From CAYMWF01 sp964394085 [NCBI: uncultured Gemmatimonadota bacterium] (GTDB lineage Bacteria > GCA-2686955 > CAYMWF01), in the NCBI GenBank assembly GCA_964394085.1, contig CAYMWF010000022.1:11084-75083 (forward strand): a stretch of DNA of 64,000 nucleotides, given 5' to 3'. The position numbers and the translations under genes were made by a program. This document shows, one piece after another, positions 1-8,606 of the stretch. Below the pieces are notes generated by a model. The model had not been told where the DNA came from, searched no databases, and saw only the letters and a list, made by a program, of their open reading frames with translations. Every line of letters starts with the position of its first letter. Position 1 is the first letter of the stretch.

Positions 1-966
1 CGCATTCTCGAACGGTTTCACCATCTGCCCTCTGTTGAACCAGCCGAGGTGACCCCCGACGGCTTTTGACTTGGGGTCGTTTGAATACCGTTTCGCGAGT
101 TCTCCGAAATCCTCTCCATTCTTTATCCTGTTGAATATCGAGTGGACCTTGTCGCGAACGATCAGGCTGTCTTCGGCGGTCACTACTTTCGGGATTTTGG
201 CGAACTCCAGGTTGGCCTGTTCTTTCTGCATGAATTCATCTATATGAGTGTCGTAATAGTCTTTCACTTCTTCGGGAGATACTGCCAGGCCGAGGTCGTT
301 CGCATCGTGCTGTCCGAAGGAAATGAGCTTGATGTCCAGTTTTTTCTCGGACATTTCGAACCTGTCCCGCACCTCCAGGTCCGACACCTGGACGGAAGAC
401 TGAAGAATACTCATCAGTGATTCAACAGGGATGGAGAATGACCTGAGGTAATTTTCCATCTCCATCCATTCCATGCTCATATTTCCGGGGCTGGCCATAT
501 TTCTGAGCCACTCGCGATACCTGTATGAATCGAAAATACCGTCTTTAGTGAACTGAGACTTGAGGTTCTCGGGCGGATCGTTATACAGCACGTGAACAAG
601 AAGCTCTTCCGAAACCCGGTCCAATTGTCCGCGCAGGGCCTGGGTAAGGAGCGCTCGCCCTATGAACGCATCCCAGATTTGTTCCTCGAGCATCTCGGAC
701 GTGGCGTCATCGGGGTCGTCGCCGGTTTCGGCGCGGTATCGTTTGAAAGCTTCTCGTCGTTCCGCGATATACTCGTCAGCGGGTAATTGTTCACCGTTCA
801 CCACGGCGATTGTATTGGTATTCAGACCTGCGGCGTTTTTTCCGGGCCTGTTTATGCCGGTGATATCCATTCCCCACTCGAGAAATATCAGTCCCACGAA
901 CGCTATGACGACGATTATGAATACCCAGTAAATAAATCGTGTGTTGTACCTTATTGCTTTTATCAT
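1..966 (-). CDS. PpiD/SurA-like membrane-anchored peptidyl-prolyl isomerase (3' end beyond the window)
   Basis: A periplasmic folding factor anchored in the inner membrane, cut by the left edge after 322 codons. The frame starts [14 protein letters not shown] at 966 and has one N-terminal membrane helix (about residues 10-30: [19 protein letters not shown]). A SurA_N-type helical region follows ([15 protein letters not shown], then [13 protein letters not shown]). The part nearest the edge is a parvulin rotamase domain: [14 protein letters not shown], then [13 protein letters not shown]. That order (one TM, SurA_N-like chaperone region, parvulin) is the PpiD/SurA_N_3 family layout. A GGAG lies about 10 bases before the ATG. 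It would assist outer-membrane and secreted proteins, which fits the neighbouring secreted peptidases. The missing C-terminus could hold a second parvulin domain or a tail; this cannot be seen. Confidence 0.88.
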   Translation of the reverse strand, partial: MIKAIRYNTRFIYWVFIIVVIAFVGLIFLEWGMDITGINRPGKNAAGLNTNTIAVVNGEQLPADEYIAERREAFKRYRAETGDDPDDATSEMLEEQIWDAFIGRALLTQALRGQLDRVSEELLVHVLYNDPPENLKSQFTKDGIFDSYRYREWLRNMASPGNMSMEWMEMENYLRSFSIPVESLMSILQSSVQVSDLEVRDRFEMSEKKLDIKLISFGQHDANDLGLAVSPEEVKDYYDTHIDEFMQKEQANLEFAKIPKVVTAEDSLIVRDKVHSIFNRIKNGEDFGELAKRYSNDPKSKAVGGHLGWFNRGQMVKPFENA

Positions 967-1026
967 CCAGGTGGTCTCCGCTCAGGCTTTGCATCTGCAA
1001 AGAAAAATCAACGATCAGAAAGTAGC

Positions 1027-1055
1027 GGTATAGCAGATGGCGTCAACCCGTTCAA
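1027..1055 (-). promoter_or_regulatory. Candidate sigma70 promoter for the PpiD-like gene
   Basis: On the minus strand, TTGAAC (1055-1050) and TATACC (1032-1027) are separated by exactly 17 bases and sit about 60 bases before the start codon at 966. The -35 matches consensus at 4 of 6 and the -10 at 4 of 6, lacking the conserved final T. Spacing and location support it; the sequence match is modest. Confidence 0.3.
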
Positions 1056-1102
1056 GTGAATTCATCCTTTGAATGGAATGTTACCTCCCGGGAATCCCCG
1101 GG

Positions 1103-1145
1103 AAAAACCGCGAGCGGCGGTCGCCCGTATGAGCGCCGCTGCTCG
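1103..1145 (-). terminator. Intrinsic terminator after the C25 peptidase gene
   Basis: Read on the minus strand, 1145-1111 folds into a GC-rich stem of about 11 pairs (two of them G-U). The arms are CGAGCAGCGGC and the GCCGCTCG-type complement. CGGTTTTTCCC follows at once. It starts about 57 bases past the stop of the C25 gene at 1202 and before the next minus-strand gene, so it fits rho-independent termination of that gene. The T-run is only five bases long. Confidence 0.5.
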
Positions 1146-1201
1146 CAGAGAAGCTGATTCCCCCGGGAATTATTTCCGTCTCGCGTCTATCTCTTTCCCG
1201 G

Positions 1202-4200
1202 TCAGGGAATTATTTCCATCCGGAAACTGTCGGATGCTTCCGCGCTATCCGGAAAGCTTCCGAGTTTGTTGTCGATTGTGTACCATCCCAGCGGCGCGGT
1301 CGGGTTCACCCTCCTGCTCAATCGTGTCACCCCGTCGTATCCTCCCGGGATGGTGATGCCGGCTCCGATCGGAACATCAATCGAAAGCGGCCCTTCCATT
1401 TCAGCGGTGAGCCAGTAGTCCACAACCTCGGTCCCGCCGTTATTCCTCACCCAGATTTCCCAGAAAACCAGCATTCCTCTTCGGGCTTCCTGCGGGGCTG
1501 TCATTACTTTCATGCTCAGCGGTCCCTCCGTCGTGATTCTCATGTCATCGATGAACCAACCGGTTTCCCCGCCGGTATGATCGGAACCGAACCGGAACCT
1601 GACTTGGATTTCACCTGACCATGCGGCGAGGTCGAAGATTTCTTTTCGCCATCCGGTGAATCCGGAATAACAGGGGGTTCCATCTTCGAACGGACCGGTG
1701 GAGTTCGACTTGATGACATAGGGATATCCGGTGACCGGAGTAATCTGCTCCCATGTAATACCATCATTGTCGGAGATCTCTACTATACCGCCGTCACAGG
1801 CTTCTTCTTCGTGATATACTTCCGCGTCGAGCCAGTGCCAGATTTCCAGCATGGAGTTGGAGCCGAGGTATAGAGCCGGCGTAACCAGGGCCGCATCATC
1901 GTCTTTTCCGTAGTTTCCTCCGCCAGTATCACCGCATTTCCAGCTGAAGCCGCCGCCGGGTGTATGGTTCTTGCGGTCCGAGAGATGCCATTCATCGTTG
2001 AATCCGGCTTCCACCGGATAGTGTGTCCATTCACCTTCCCCGGATTCCATATCGTCGGAGAATCCTCCGATATAAACCTTCGATTCGGAATCTGCTGAGT
2101 AACCCGCCGCCGTCTCCATGTGAACCTGGAAAATGACTACATGCCCCTCCGGGCAGCCAGGATCGACCTCCACAACATAGGGTTGCGTGCTCTCGCCGGA
2201 GTTGAAACCGGGGATGTCGGGGAATTCAGAATAATTATTCTGGATGGTTACATATTCATCAATGGTCGACACGACTCCAAAGAGCGATTCCGCCGCGCCG
2301 CTGCCGAGGTTGTCGACGGTCAGGTAAAGGTCCGCGGTTTCGCCGGGATCGAGATTTCCGTTATCGTCTCCATAGGCCGAATCGTCGATCCTGAACCCTC
2401 CGGCTTCGAGAAGCGGAGCATGAAGTTTTATATCCAGAGAGCCGGTCCAGGATGAATCCTGGTCGTCGGTGAACAGGAAATTCACCGTTGAAACATGCCC
2501 GTCGTCGCAATCGGCGTCTACGGTGACTGTATATCCGCCGGCGCCCTGCACCGTGTCTTCATACGCGATTTCTCCATATACATCGGTGGTCGTTTCAAGG
2601 GTTATCTGCGGATCCTCCGTGTCGGCCGATCCGGTAACGCCGTACGCAGTAACGTAGCCGAGGTTGAGCAGCCCGGTATGTAAAGTGATCGTCTCTCCGT
2701 AGTCAGCCAGACCGTTTCCGTTCCCTGAGGAGGTATCGTCGAGTCCGGTCTCCGCGAGCACGAGCCAGGGGTAGTCCGGGCTGATTACCTGGATTACATC
2801 CTCGAACGGAAGGCCGTTGTGTCCCGTAACCGTAAGGTTCATCTCGCATGGATGTGTCGGCTCGACGGTGAGAATCGCTGCTCCGGAAGTATCCGTATAA
2901 CCATAGACAGAGAATTCCCCTTCCACCGCAAGGCAGACCATCGCACCCTGCATAGGGTTGCCGTTGAGAGAGACCGTAACTGTAATTTCCTGTTCCATCG
3001 GTGCGATTGCTCCGGGGAAACCCACGCTGAACGGGGACGGCTGCAGGGTCCAGATATCGGTGGCGGGATCGCCCAGCCACAGGTAGGTCCGGATGTTCGC
3101 ATCGCCGTAACTGCCGTAAGCGTGCACGTCTATATTAGCCAGATTCTCTACATACCCTATCGTCGTTACCCCGACATCATATATAGCCTTGAAAAGCGAT
3201 TTGTCGAAGACATGATTCGGCTCGGTGTATGAGGGCTCCCATGCCGATAAATAAGCGATCGCCGCGTTGTCCTCCTTGAGGAATGATTCAGCAAGGCAGT
3301 CGCCTCCGGTGTCGAGTTTCATATTGCTGCAGCAGATACCGAATCCGACGAAAAGTTTTCCGCTGTTGGTGCACTGCCGTATGTGATTGACCGTGAAAGA
3401 ACCTTCCGAACCCCAGCTCGACCAGCTCGTTGCGGAGCCGTGTCCCCGGTAATTTACGATCCCGCGCCCTTCATTGATCGCCGCGATGACGTCGCTGTTG
3501 CCCGCCCCGGCACCCCCGTACGCGGTGTCGAAGATCGGATTCTGAATAGCGTAGTTATAAGTCCTGATTTCCTCGCTGCATTGAGTATATTTCCCCGGGT
3601 AGCTCTCGCTGTGGGCGACGAGGATATTCTTCTCGGCCCAGTTATCCTCGACGGACGGGTTCGTCAGGTAAGACAAAATCTTTGTGATCTGATGGATCAG
3701 CTCCGCATTGGAATTGAAGGTGAGGCGCCCGATGGCGAGATCGGCCAGGTAGTCGCCGTCCCCGCCGGGATCAACGCAGGAGTACCATGAATCCGAATAA
3801 GTATCCGACCAGTATTTGCATGGTATCTCGTCGATGTCGCCTACCAGCAGCACGTACTCCAGTCCGTCCGAGAAGTACAGATCGGCGATATAGCTTTTTA
3901 TCAGGAAAGTGGTTCCGCCGATATCATCAACCGAGGCGACTTCCACAGGATAACCCATCCTGCGACGCCATTCGACCAGCGGGGCGATCTCGTCATAATA
4001 AGCCGGTTTAGTGATGACGAGGAATTTCGTGTCATCCTGGTCAAGCGGTTCCTCCGGTATGTCGAGATACTCGTAGTTGCAGATCATCTCGGAGCAGATG
4101 CGTTTGAACTGGGGGGACATGGCATGCAGAATCCGCAAACCCGCCGGTGGATTTCCAGCTTCGGTGACCCGAAGGAGGAGTTTTGTGAAAATGCGGGTCT

Positions 4201-4756
4201 CCCTGGATACAGGGTTGTACTGCACGGGTTTTATGGTGAGCCGCGATATGACCAGGTTTCTGAGAACTTCCGGCGCATCAGCCGAAGCGAGATCTCCGGG
4301 TTGAAAGCCGTCGCGTGCGTAAATTTCGGAATCCAGGTAGAATTCAGGTTCTTCACCTTCGAACACGGGCACGGATTTCGGGTATATTCTCATATCGCTG
4401 AAAGTCGTATATTCGCTGCTGACAATTTCGATGTCGGGAGCGCCGTTCGAAGGCAGACAGACGAAAGTGGTGAAAACCGGGAGGCACGGGGCACCAGCCT
4501 TGATGGATGTTCCACACCCCGGAATCGAGATGAACTCGAATTTATCGTCAGGGTCGACTCCCGTCTTTTCCGATATCTCAAGACCTGGAATCGAAAGTTC
4601 GAGCAGGGTGCTCGAACCATCGCTTTCAACAATCTTGAGGGAAGCTTCCCGGTCGATCTGACCTGGCAGAGAAAGGGGAATCCATGCCGCCGCCCCTGAA
4701 CCTGCAGCAATAAATACAATAATGATACTGAGAATAAGATAATTAGACCGGAACAT
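1202..4756 (-). CDS. Secreted gingipain-like C25 family cysteine peptidase, 1184 aa
   Basis: A large exported cysteine peptidase. It starts MFRSNYLILSIIIVFIAAGSGAAA, a clear signal peptide, behind an ideal AAGGAGG eight bases from the ATG. A C25 propeptide-like region fills roughly residues 30-230. The peptidase C25 domain (about 230-560) shows the catalytic His in NYRGHGSATSW (H439) and the catalytic Cys in GICCSNM (C476 by alignment with the second C25 protein here), followed by the CLAESF helix. Downstream are Ig/CARDB-like repeats (GNGLADYGETI, GNLDPGETADL). Near residues 910-1080 is a MAM/immune-inhibitor-A-like jelly roll (WFIDDMRI). No T9SS-type sorting domain is visible at the C-terminus, which ends SFRMEIIP. 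It is transcribed divergently from dnaE. Substrate unknown; the family assignment is firm. Confidence 0.88.
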   Translation of the reverse strand: MFRSNYLILSIIIVFIAAGSGAAAWIPLSLPGQIDREASLKIVESDGSSTLLELSIPGLEISEKTGVDPDDKFEFISIPGCGTSIKAGAPCLPVFTTFVCLPSNGAPDIEIVSSEYTTFSDMRIYPKSVPVFEGEEPEFYLDSEIYARDGFQPGDLASADAPEVLRNLVISRLTIKPVQYNPVSRETRIFTKLLLRVTEAGNPPAGLRILHAMSPQFKRICSEMICNYEYLDIPEEPLDQDDTKFLVITKPAYYDEIAPLVEWRRRMGYPVEVASVDDIGGTTFLIKSYIADLYFSDGLEYVLLVGDIDEIPCKYWSDTYSDSWYSCVDPGGDGDYLADLAIGRLTFNSNAELIHQITKILSYLTNPSVEDNWAEKNILVAHSESYPGKYTQCSEEIRTYNYAIQNPIFDTAYGGAGAGNSDVIAAINEGRGIVNYRGHGSATSWSSWGSEGSFTVNHIRQCTNSGKLFVGFGICCSNMKLDTGGDCLAESFLKEDNAAIAYLSAWEPSYTEPNHVFDKSLFKAIYDVGVTTIGYVENLANIDVHAYGSYGDANIRTYLWLGDPATDIWTLQPSPFSVGFPGAIAPMEQEITVTVSLNGNPMQGAMVCLAVEGEFSVYGYTDTSGAAILTVEPTHPCEMNLTVTGHNGLPFEDVIQVISPDYPWLVLAETGLDDTSSGNGNGLADYGETITLHTGLLNLGYVTAYGVTGSADTEDPQITLETTTDVYGEIAYEDTVQGAGGYTVTVDADCDDGHVSTVNFLFTDDQDSSWTGSLDIKLHAPLLEAGGFRIDDSAYGDDNGNLDPGETADLYLTVDNLGSGAAESLFGVVSTIDEYVTIQNNYSEFPDIPGFNSGESTQPYVVEVDPGCPEGHVVIFQVHMETAAGYSADSESKVYIGGFSDDMESGEGEWTHYPVEAGFNDEWHLSDRKNHTPGGGFSWKCGDTGGGNYGKDDDAALVTPALYLGSNSMLEIWHWLDAEVYHEEEACDGGIVEISDNDGITWEQITPVTGYPYVIKSNSTGPFEDGTPCYSGFTGWRKEIFDLAAWSGEIQVRFRFGSDHTGGETGWFIDDMRITTEGPLSMKVMTAPQEARRGMLVFWEIWVRNNGGTEVVDYWLTAEMEGPLSIDVPIGAGITIPGGYDGVTRLSRRVNPTAPLGWYTIDNKLGSFPDSAEASDSFRMEIIP

Positions 4757-4920
4757 GTATTCCTCCTTGATTCAGCATCCTGAAGTGAACGGGTGGGTGC
4801 CGTTACGCGACCGCTGTAAAAGTCTTCCGGCATACACTGATGTTAATTGTAACATGTTTGCGAAGATGGGATACGATATTCCGGGTGCGTTTTTTGAGCC
4901 GCAGCACAAAAGGTATATGG

Positions 4921-4949
4921 TTGACATGTCGAGCCCTCAAGGGTATAAT
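4921..4949 (+). promoter_or_regulatory. Exact-consensus sigma70 promoter of dnaE
   Basis: TTGACA (4921-4926), a 17-base spacer and TATAAT (4944-4949): both hexamers match the Escherichia coli sigma70 consensus at all 12 positions with optimal spacing. Transcription would begin near 4956, leaving about 70 bases before the dnaE ATG at 5027. It lies in the 270-base gap between the divergent C25 gene and dnaE. Confidence 0.85.
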
Positions 4950-5026
4950 CCGTGCAACTTGTTTATTTGCCGAATGTTAGAAGAATTTATCATGTGTCTC
5001 TCAGAGAAGGGGGAGCAGAGAAATCG

Positions 5027-8000
5027 ATGCCGGATCAGAACTTTGTACATCTCCATGTTCATACTGAATACTCGTTGCTGGATGGAGCCTGCCGGTCGGG
5101 TGATCTCGTTACCGCAGCCTACAAAATGGGTTCCGGCGCGGTAGCTGTGACCGACCATGGCAACATGTTCGGCGCTGTGGAATTCTACCAGAAGGCCGAG
5201 AGTGCGGGAATCAAACCGCTCGTCGGTCTGGAAGCGTATGTTTCCGAAAGCGGAAGAAAAGAGCGGAACCGCAACCAGGGGCGAAATCACCATCTGGTCC
5301 TTCTGGCAAAGAATGAAACAGGTTACAACAACCTGATTAGGCTCGCATCCATAGGTTTTCTCGAGGGTTTTTATCGCCGGCCGCGTATCGATCACGAAAT
5401 GATGGCGGAATTCTCCGAAGGTCTTATCGCTCTTTCCGCTTGTATAATGGGTGAAATCCCCGACGCGATCCTGACGGGAAATATCGATAAAGCCCGTCGT
5501 CTGGCCGGCTGGTATTCGGAAGTGTACGGCCCCGGCAACTTCTACCTGGAAATCCAGGATCACGGAATGAAAGAGGAAGCTGAAGCGAATAAAGGTGTAC
5601 TTGAACTATCAAGGGAACTGGATATTCCGGTTGTAGCCACCAACGATGTTCATTACCTGGAGGCGGAAGATTACCGCGCACATGATGCCCTTCTCTGCGT
5701 CCAGACAGGAGCCCTGCTCGATGATCCCAAGAGGTTACGTTTCGCCTCGGATCAATTCTACCTGAAAACATCCCGCGAAATGCAGGCGCTTTTCGGACAT
5801 GTGCCCGGCGCGTTGTCGAATTCGGTCAAGATTGCTGAAAAGTGCGATCTCAGTCTCGATATGGAAGGGAACCTCCTTCCCAGCTTCCCGATTCCCGACG
5901 ATTTCGATAATGCCGAGGATTACCTGACTTACAAGGTCCAGCTGCAGTTCGACAAGATTTGCGGTGAAGGCTCCGAGCAACAGCGGGCCAGGATGAAACA
6001 TGAACTGGGCATTATCAAAGAAACGGGGTATGCCGGTTATTTCCTCATTGTTTCCGACTTTATCGATGTTGCCAGAAAGCTGGGTGTCAGGGTGGGGCCG
6101 GGCCGGGGTTCAGCGGCAGGAAGTCTGGTTGCATACCTGCTGGGAATCACCGGCATCGATCCATTAAAGTACGACCTCCTTTTTGAAAGATTTCTGAATC
6201 CGGAACGTGTGACCATGCCGGATATCGATATCGATTTCCCCGACGATCGCAGGGGAGAGATAATCGATTATGTCATCGACCATTACGGCCGGGAAAATGT
6301 CTGCCAGATCATCACCTTCGGAAAAATGAAAGCCAGGCAGGTGATTAAAGATGTCGGCCGTGTAATGGGCATGTCATTCGACGAACTCGACAAAACGGCA
6401 AAGTTGATACCTGAAGAATTGAACATCACTCTGGACGACGCTGTGAGAAGGGTTCCGGAATTACGTAAATATTTCGATTCGACGGACGAAACGGCAAAGC
6501 TTCTCGATATGTCCCTGCGTCTCGAAGGCGTGGCCCGGCAGGCGTCCATTCATGCGGCCGGTGTCGTGATTACCCCCGACAGAGTGGACAGATATGTACC
6601 TCTTTTCAGGGCGTCTTCGGAAGACGGTTCGGTGACGACGACCCAGTACGACATGAAGTGCCTGGAAGACCTGGGTATCCTGAAAATGGATTTTCTGGGT
6701 CTGCGCACCCTGACGGTTCTGGAAAACGCAGTCCGCCTGATAAAAGAATCAGGGGCGGAACCTCCCGATCTGGATAAAATACCATTCGATGATCCTGCCA
6801 CATTCAACCTTTTCTGCAAGGCTGAAACGGTCGGTATCTTCCAGTTCGAATCATCCGGAATGCGGGAATACCTGATGAAGCTCAAACCGGACCGCTTCCA
6901 GGATCTGATTGCCATGAATGCGCTTTACCGGCCGGGTCCCATGGCGAATATTGATGACTTTATCGCCGGAAAACATGGTTTGAAACTGGTCGAATACCCT
7001 CATGTAAAACTTGAACCCATCCTTGAAGAAACATATGGTGTAATAGTCTACCAAGAGCAAGTAATGCGAATCGCTTCAGAACTGGCGGGTTATTCCCTGG
7101 GCGGTGCAGATATACTGCGCCGCGCAATGGGTAAGAAAAAAGCCGAGATAATGAGACTGGAGAGAGACCGGTTCGTAAACGGATGCAAGGAAAGGGGAAT
7201 TTCGCGGAGCAAGGCATCAGCCATTTATGAGCTTATCCAGAAGTTCGCTGAATACGGCTTCAATAAATCCCATTCCACGGCTTATGCATATCTCGCATAC
7301 CAGACCGCATACCTGAAGGCTCATTACCCGGCCGAGTTCATGGCGGCGGTGATTTCCAGCGAAATGTCGAAAAGTAAACGGGTCGTCACACTCCTCGAGG
7401 AAGTCAGGCGGATGGGAATCAAGATTCTGCCTCCCGATGTGTCGACCAGCGGGTACGGCTTCACCGTTGAGGACGGCCGCATCAGGTTCGGGCTCGGAGC
7501 GATCAGGAATGTCGGAAAAGGGCACGTCGAGGAAATCATCCGGATCAGGAGGGAAAAAGAAATCCCTCAGGATTTTTACGAATTCTGTACGCACCTCGAT
7601 CCGGGGATGCTGAACCGCAGGGTGCTCGAATCGCTGGTGAACGCAGGCGCCATGGATCGTTTCAGTGGATCCAGAACTCAGAAACTCGCTTCCATCGATA
7701 CAATCACCAGTACCCTGTCCCGCATCGCCCGTGAACGCGAAATCGGCCAGGCGTCTCTCTTCGGCGAGGAGGATCATGCGGATACCGGATTCACTTTTCC
7801 TGAAGTCGCAGAAGAATCCGAAGATGTGTTAATCCGCGAGAAAGAAGCCCTGGGCTTCTTCCTTTCCGGGCATCCCCTCGAACAGTTCAGAAAAGAAATA
7901 GAATCGCTTTGCGGCGGAAACATCGCGGGTCTCGAAGGTGCGGATGAATCCGAGCGTCCATGCCGCATTGCGGGACAGGTTACAGGATTCTCGGTCAAAC

Positions 8001-8530
8001 GTTCCCGAAAAGGCAACCTATATGCCTCCTTCCGCCTGGAAGACTTCACGAGCAGTCTCGATGCAGTGGTGTTCACAGACAGATACGAAGCCTCACGCGA
8101 TCACCTGGATAATGACCGGTTCGTGCTCGTGGAAGGGCGCGTCTCGGCGAAGGGTGAAGCGCCCAAACTGTTCGTTGAACGGGTGATCCCGCTTCCATCC
8201 GCGATGTCGAAACTGGTCGATGGACTCAGGATCGCGGTCCAACTTCCTGATTTCGATGGAGACAGCGTGGACGAATTAAGAAGAATACTGTCACGAAACG
8301 CCGGTCATTGCCCCGTGTTCGTTAGAGCTTACCGGGAAAAGAACCCCATAGGCACTTTTCGTCTCAAAACGGGGAGCGTGAGACCTGAACCCGGTTTTCT
8401 CAGCGAGCTTGCGTCCGTTCCGGGAATCAGGCGGGCTGCATGGCGTGTAAAGCAGATTGAAATCAACAATCGCGATTCCCGTCGCCGCGCCCAGGGGGCG
8501 CATTTTGAGACTACAGGAAAAGCGTTTTAA
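5027..8530 (+). CDS. dnaE: DNA polymerase III subunit alpha, 1167 aa
   Basis: The replicative polymerase catalytic subunit (DnaE type). An N-terminal PHP domain begins at once with HLHVHTEYSLLDG (residues 7-19). The palm carries GPGRGSAAGS and the catalytic aspartates in PDIDIDFPDDRR (D399, D401, D403). NKSHSTAYAYLAYQTAYLKAHYP is the conserved fingers motif. A helix-hairpin-helix/beta-binding region and an OB fold (IAGQVTGFSVKR, near residue 980) follow. Length is normal for DnaE1. An in-frame GTG at 4952 would add 25 residues, but it lies at the predicted transcription start. ATG 5027 sits just before the PHP domain and has a GGGGGAG upstream, so I chose it. The strong promoter at 4921 fits an essential gene. 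No terminator follows, and the PorU-like gene begins 76 bases later. Confidence 0.97.
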   Translation: MPDQNFVHLHVHTEYSLLDGACRSGDLVTAAYKMGSGAVAVTDHGNMFGAVEFYQKAESAGIKPLVGLEAYVSESGRKERNRNQGRNHHLVLLAKNETGYNNLIRLASIGFLEGFYRRPRIDHEMMAEFSEGLIALSACIMGEIPDAILTGNIDKARRLAGWYSEVYGPGNFYLEIQDHGMKEEAEANKGVLELSRELDIPVVATNDVHYLEAEDYRAHDALLCVQTGALLDDPKRLRFASDQFYLKTSREMQALFGHVPGALSNSVKIAEKCDLSLDMEGNLLPSFPIPDDFDNAEDYLTYKVQLQFDKICGEGSEQQRARMKHELGIIKETGYAGYFLIVSDFIDVARKLGVRVGPGRGSAAGSLVAYLLGITGIDPLKYDLLFERFLNPERVTMPDIDIDFPDDRRGEIIDYVIDHYGRENVCQIITFGKMKARQVIKDVGRVMGMSFDELDKTAKLIPEELNITLDDAVRRVPELRKYFDSTDETAKLLDMSLRLEGVARQASIHAAGVVITPDRVDRYVPLFRASSEDGSVTTTQYDMKCLEDLGILKMDFLGLRTLTVLENAVRLIKESGAEPPDLDKIPFDDPATFNLFCKAETVGIFQFESSGMREYLMKLKPDRFQDLIAMNALYRPGPMANIDDFIAGKHGLKLVEYPHVKLEPILEETYGVIVYQEQVMRIASELAGYSLGGADILRRAMGKKKAEIMRLERDRFVNGCKERGISRSKASAIYELIQKFAEYGFNKSHSTAYAYLAYQTAYLKAHYPAEFMAAVISSEMSKSKRVVTLLEEVRRMGIKILPPDVSTSGYGFTVEDGRIRFGLGAIRNVGKGHVEEIIRIRREKEIPQDFYEFCTHLDPGMLNRRVLESLVNAGAMDRFSGSRTQKLASIDTITSTLSRIAREREIGQASLFGEEDHADTGFTFPEVAEESEDVLIREKEALGFFLSGHPLEQFRKEIESLCGGNIAGLEGADESERPCRIAGQVTGFSVKRSRKGNLYASFRLEDFTSSLDAVVFTDRYEASRDHLDNDRFVLVEGRVSAKGEAPKLFVERVIPLPSAMSKLVDGLRIAVQLPDFDGDSVDELRRILSRNAGHCPVFVRAYREKNPIGTFRLKTGSVRPEPGFLSELASVPGIRRAAWRVKQIEINNRDSRRRAQGAHFETTGKAF

Positions 8531-8606
8531 GACGATCTCAGGTTGAAAGCGCTTCCGGATATTTCCCGGAGGTGATTCAGTCAGTTTACCACCCGGGGGA
8601 TTTTCA

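Noticed and set aside
1165-1217. 13-base direct repeat GGGAATTATTTCC, 40 bases apart, at the end of the C25 gene
   Set aside because: Only two copies, one partly coding; no sign of an attachment site or mobile element.
4937-5563. Open frame of 208 codons on the minus strand opposite dnaE
   Set aside because: It has no family motif or SD, and lies wholly opposite the PHP domain of dnaE, whose reading is certain.
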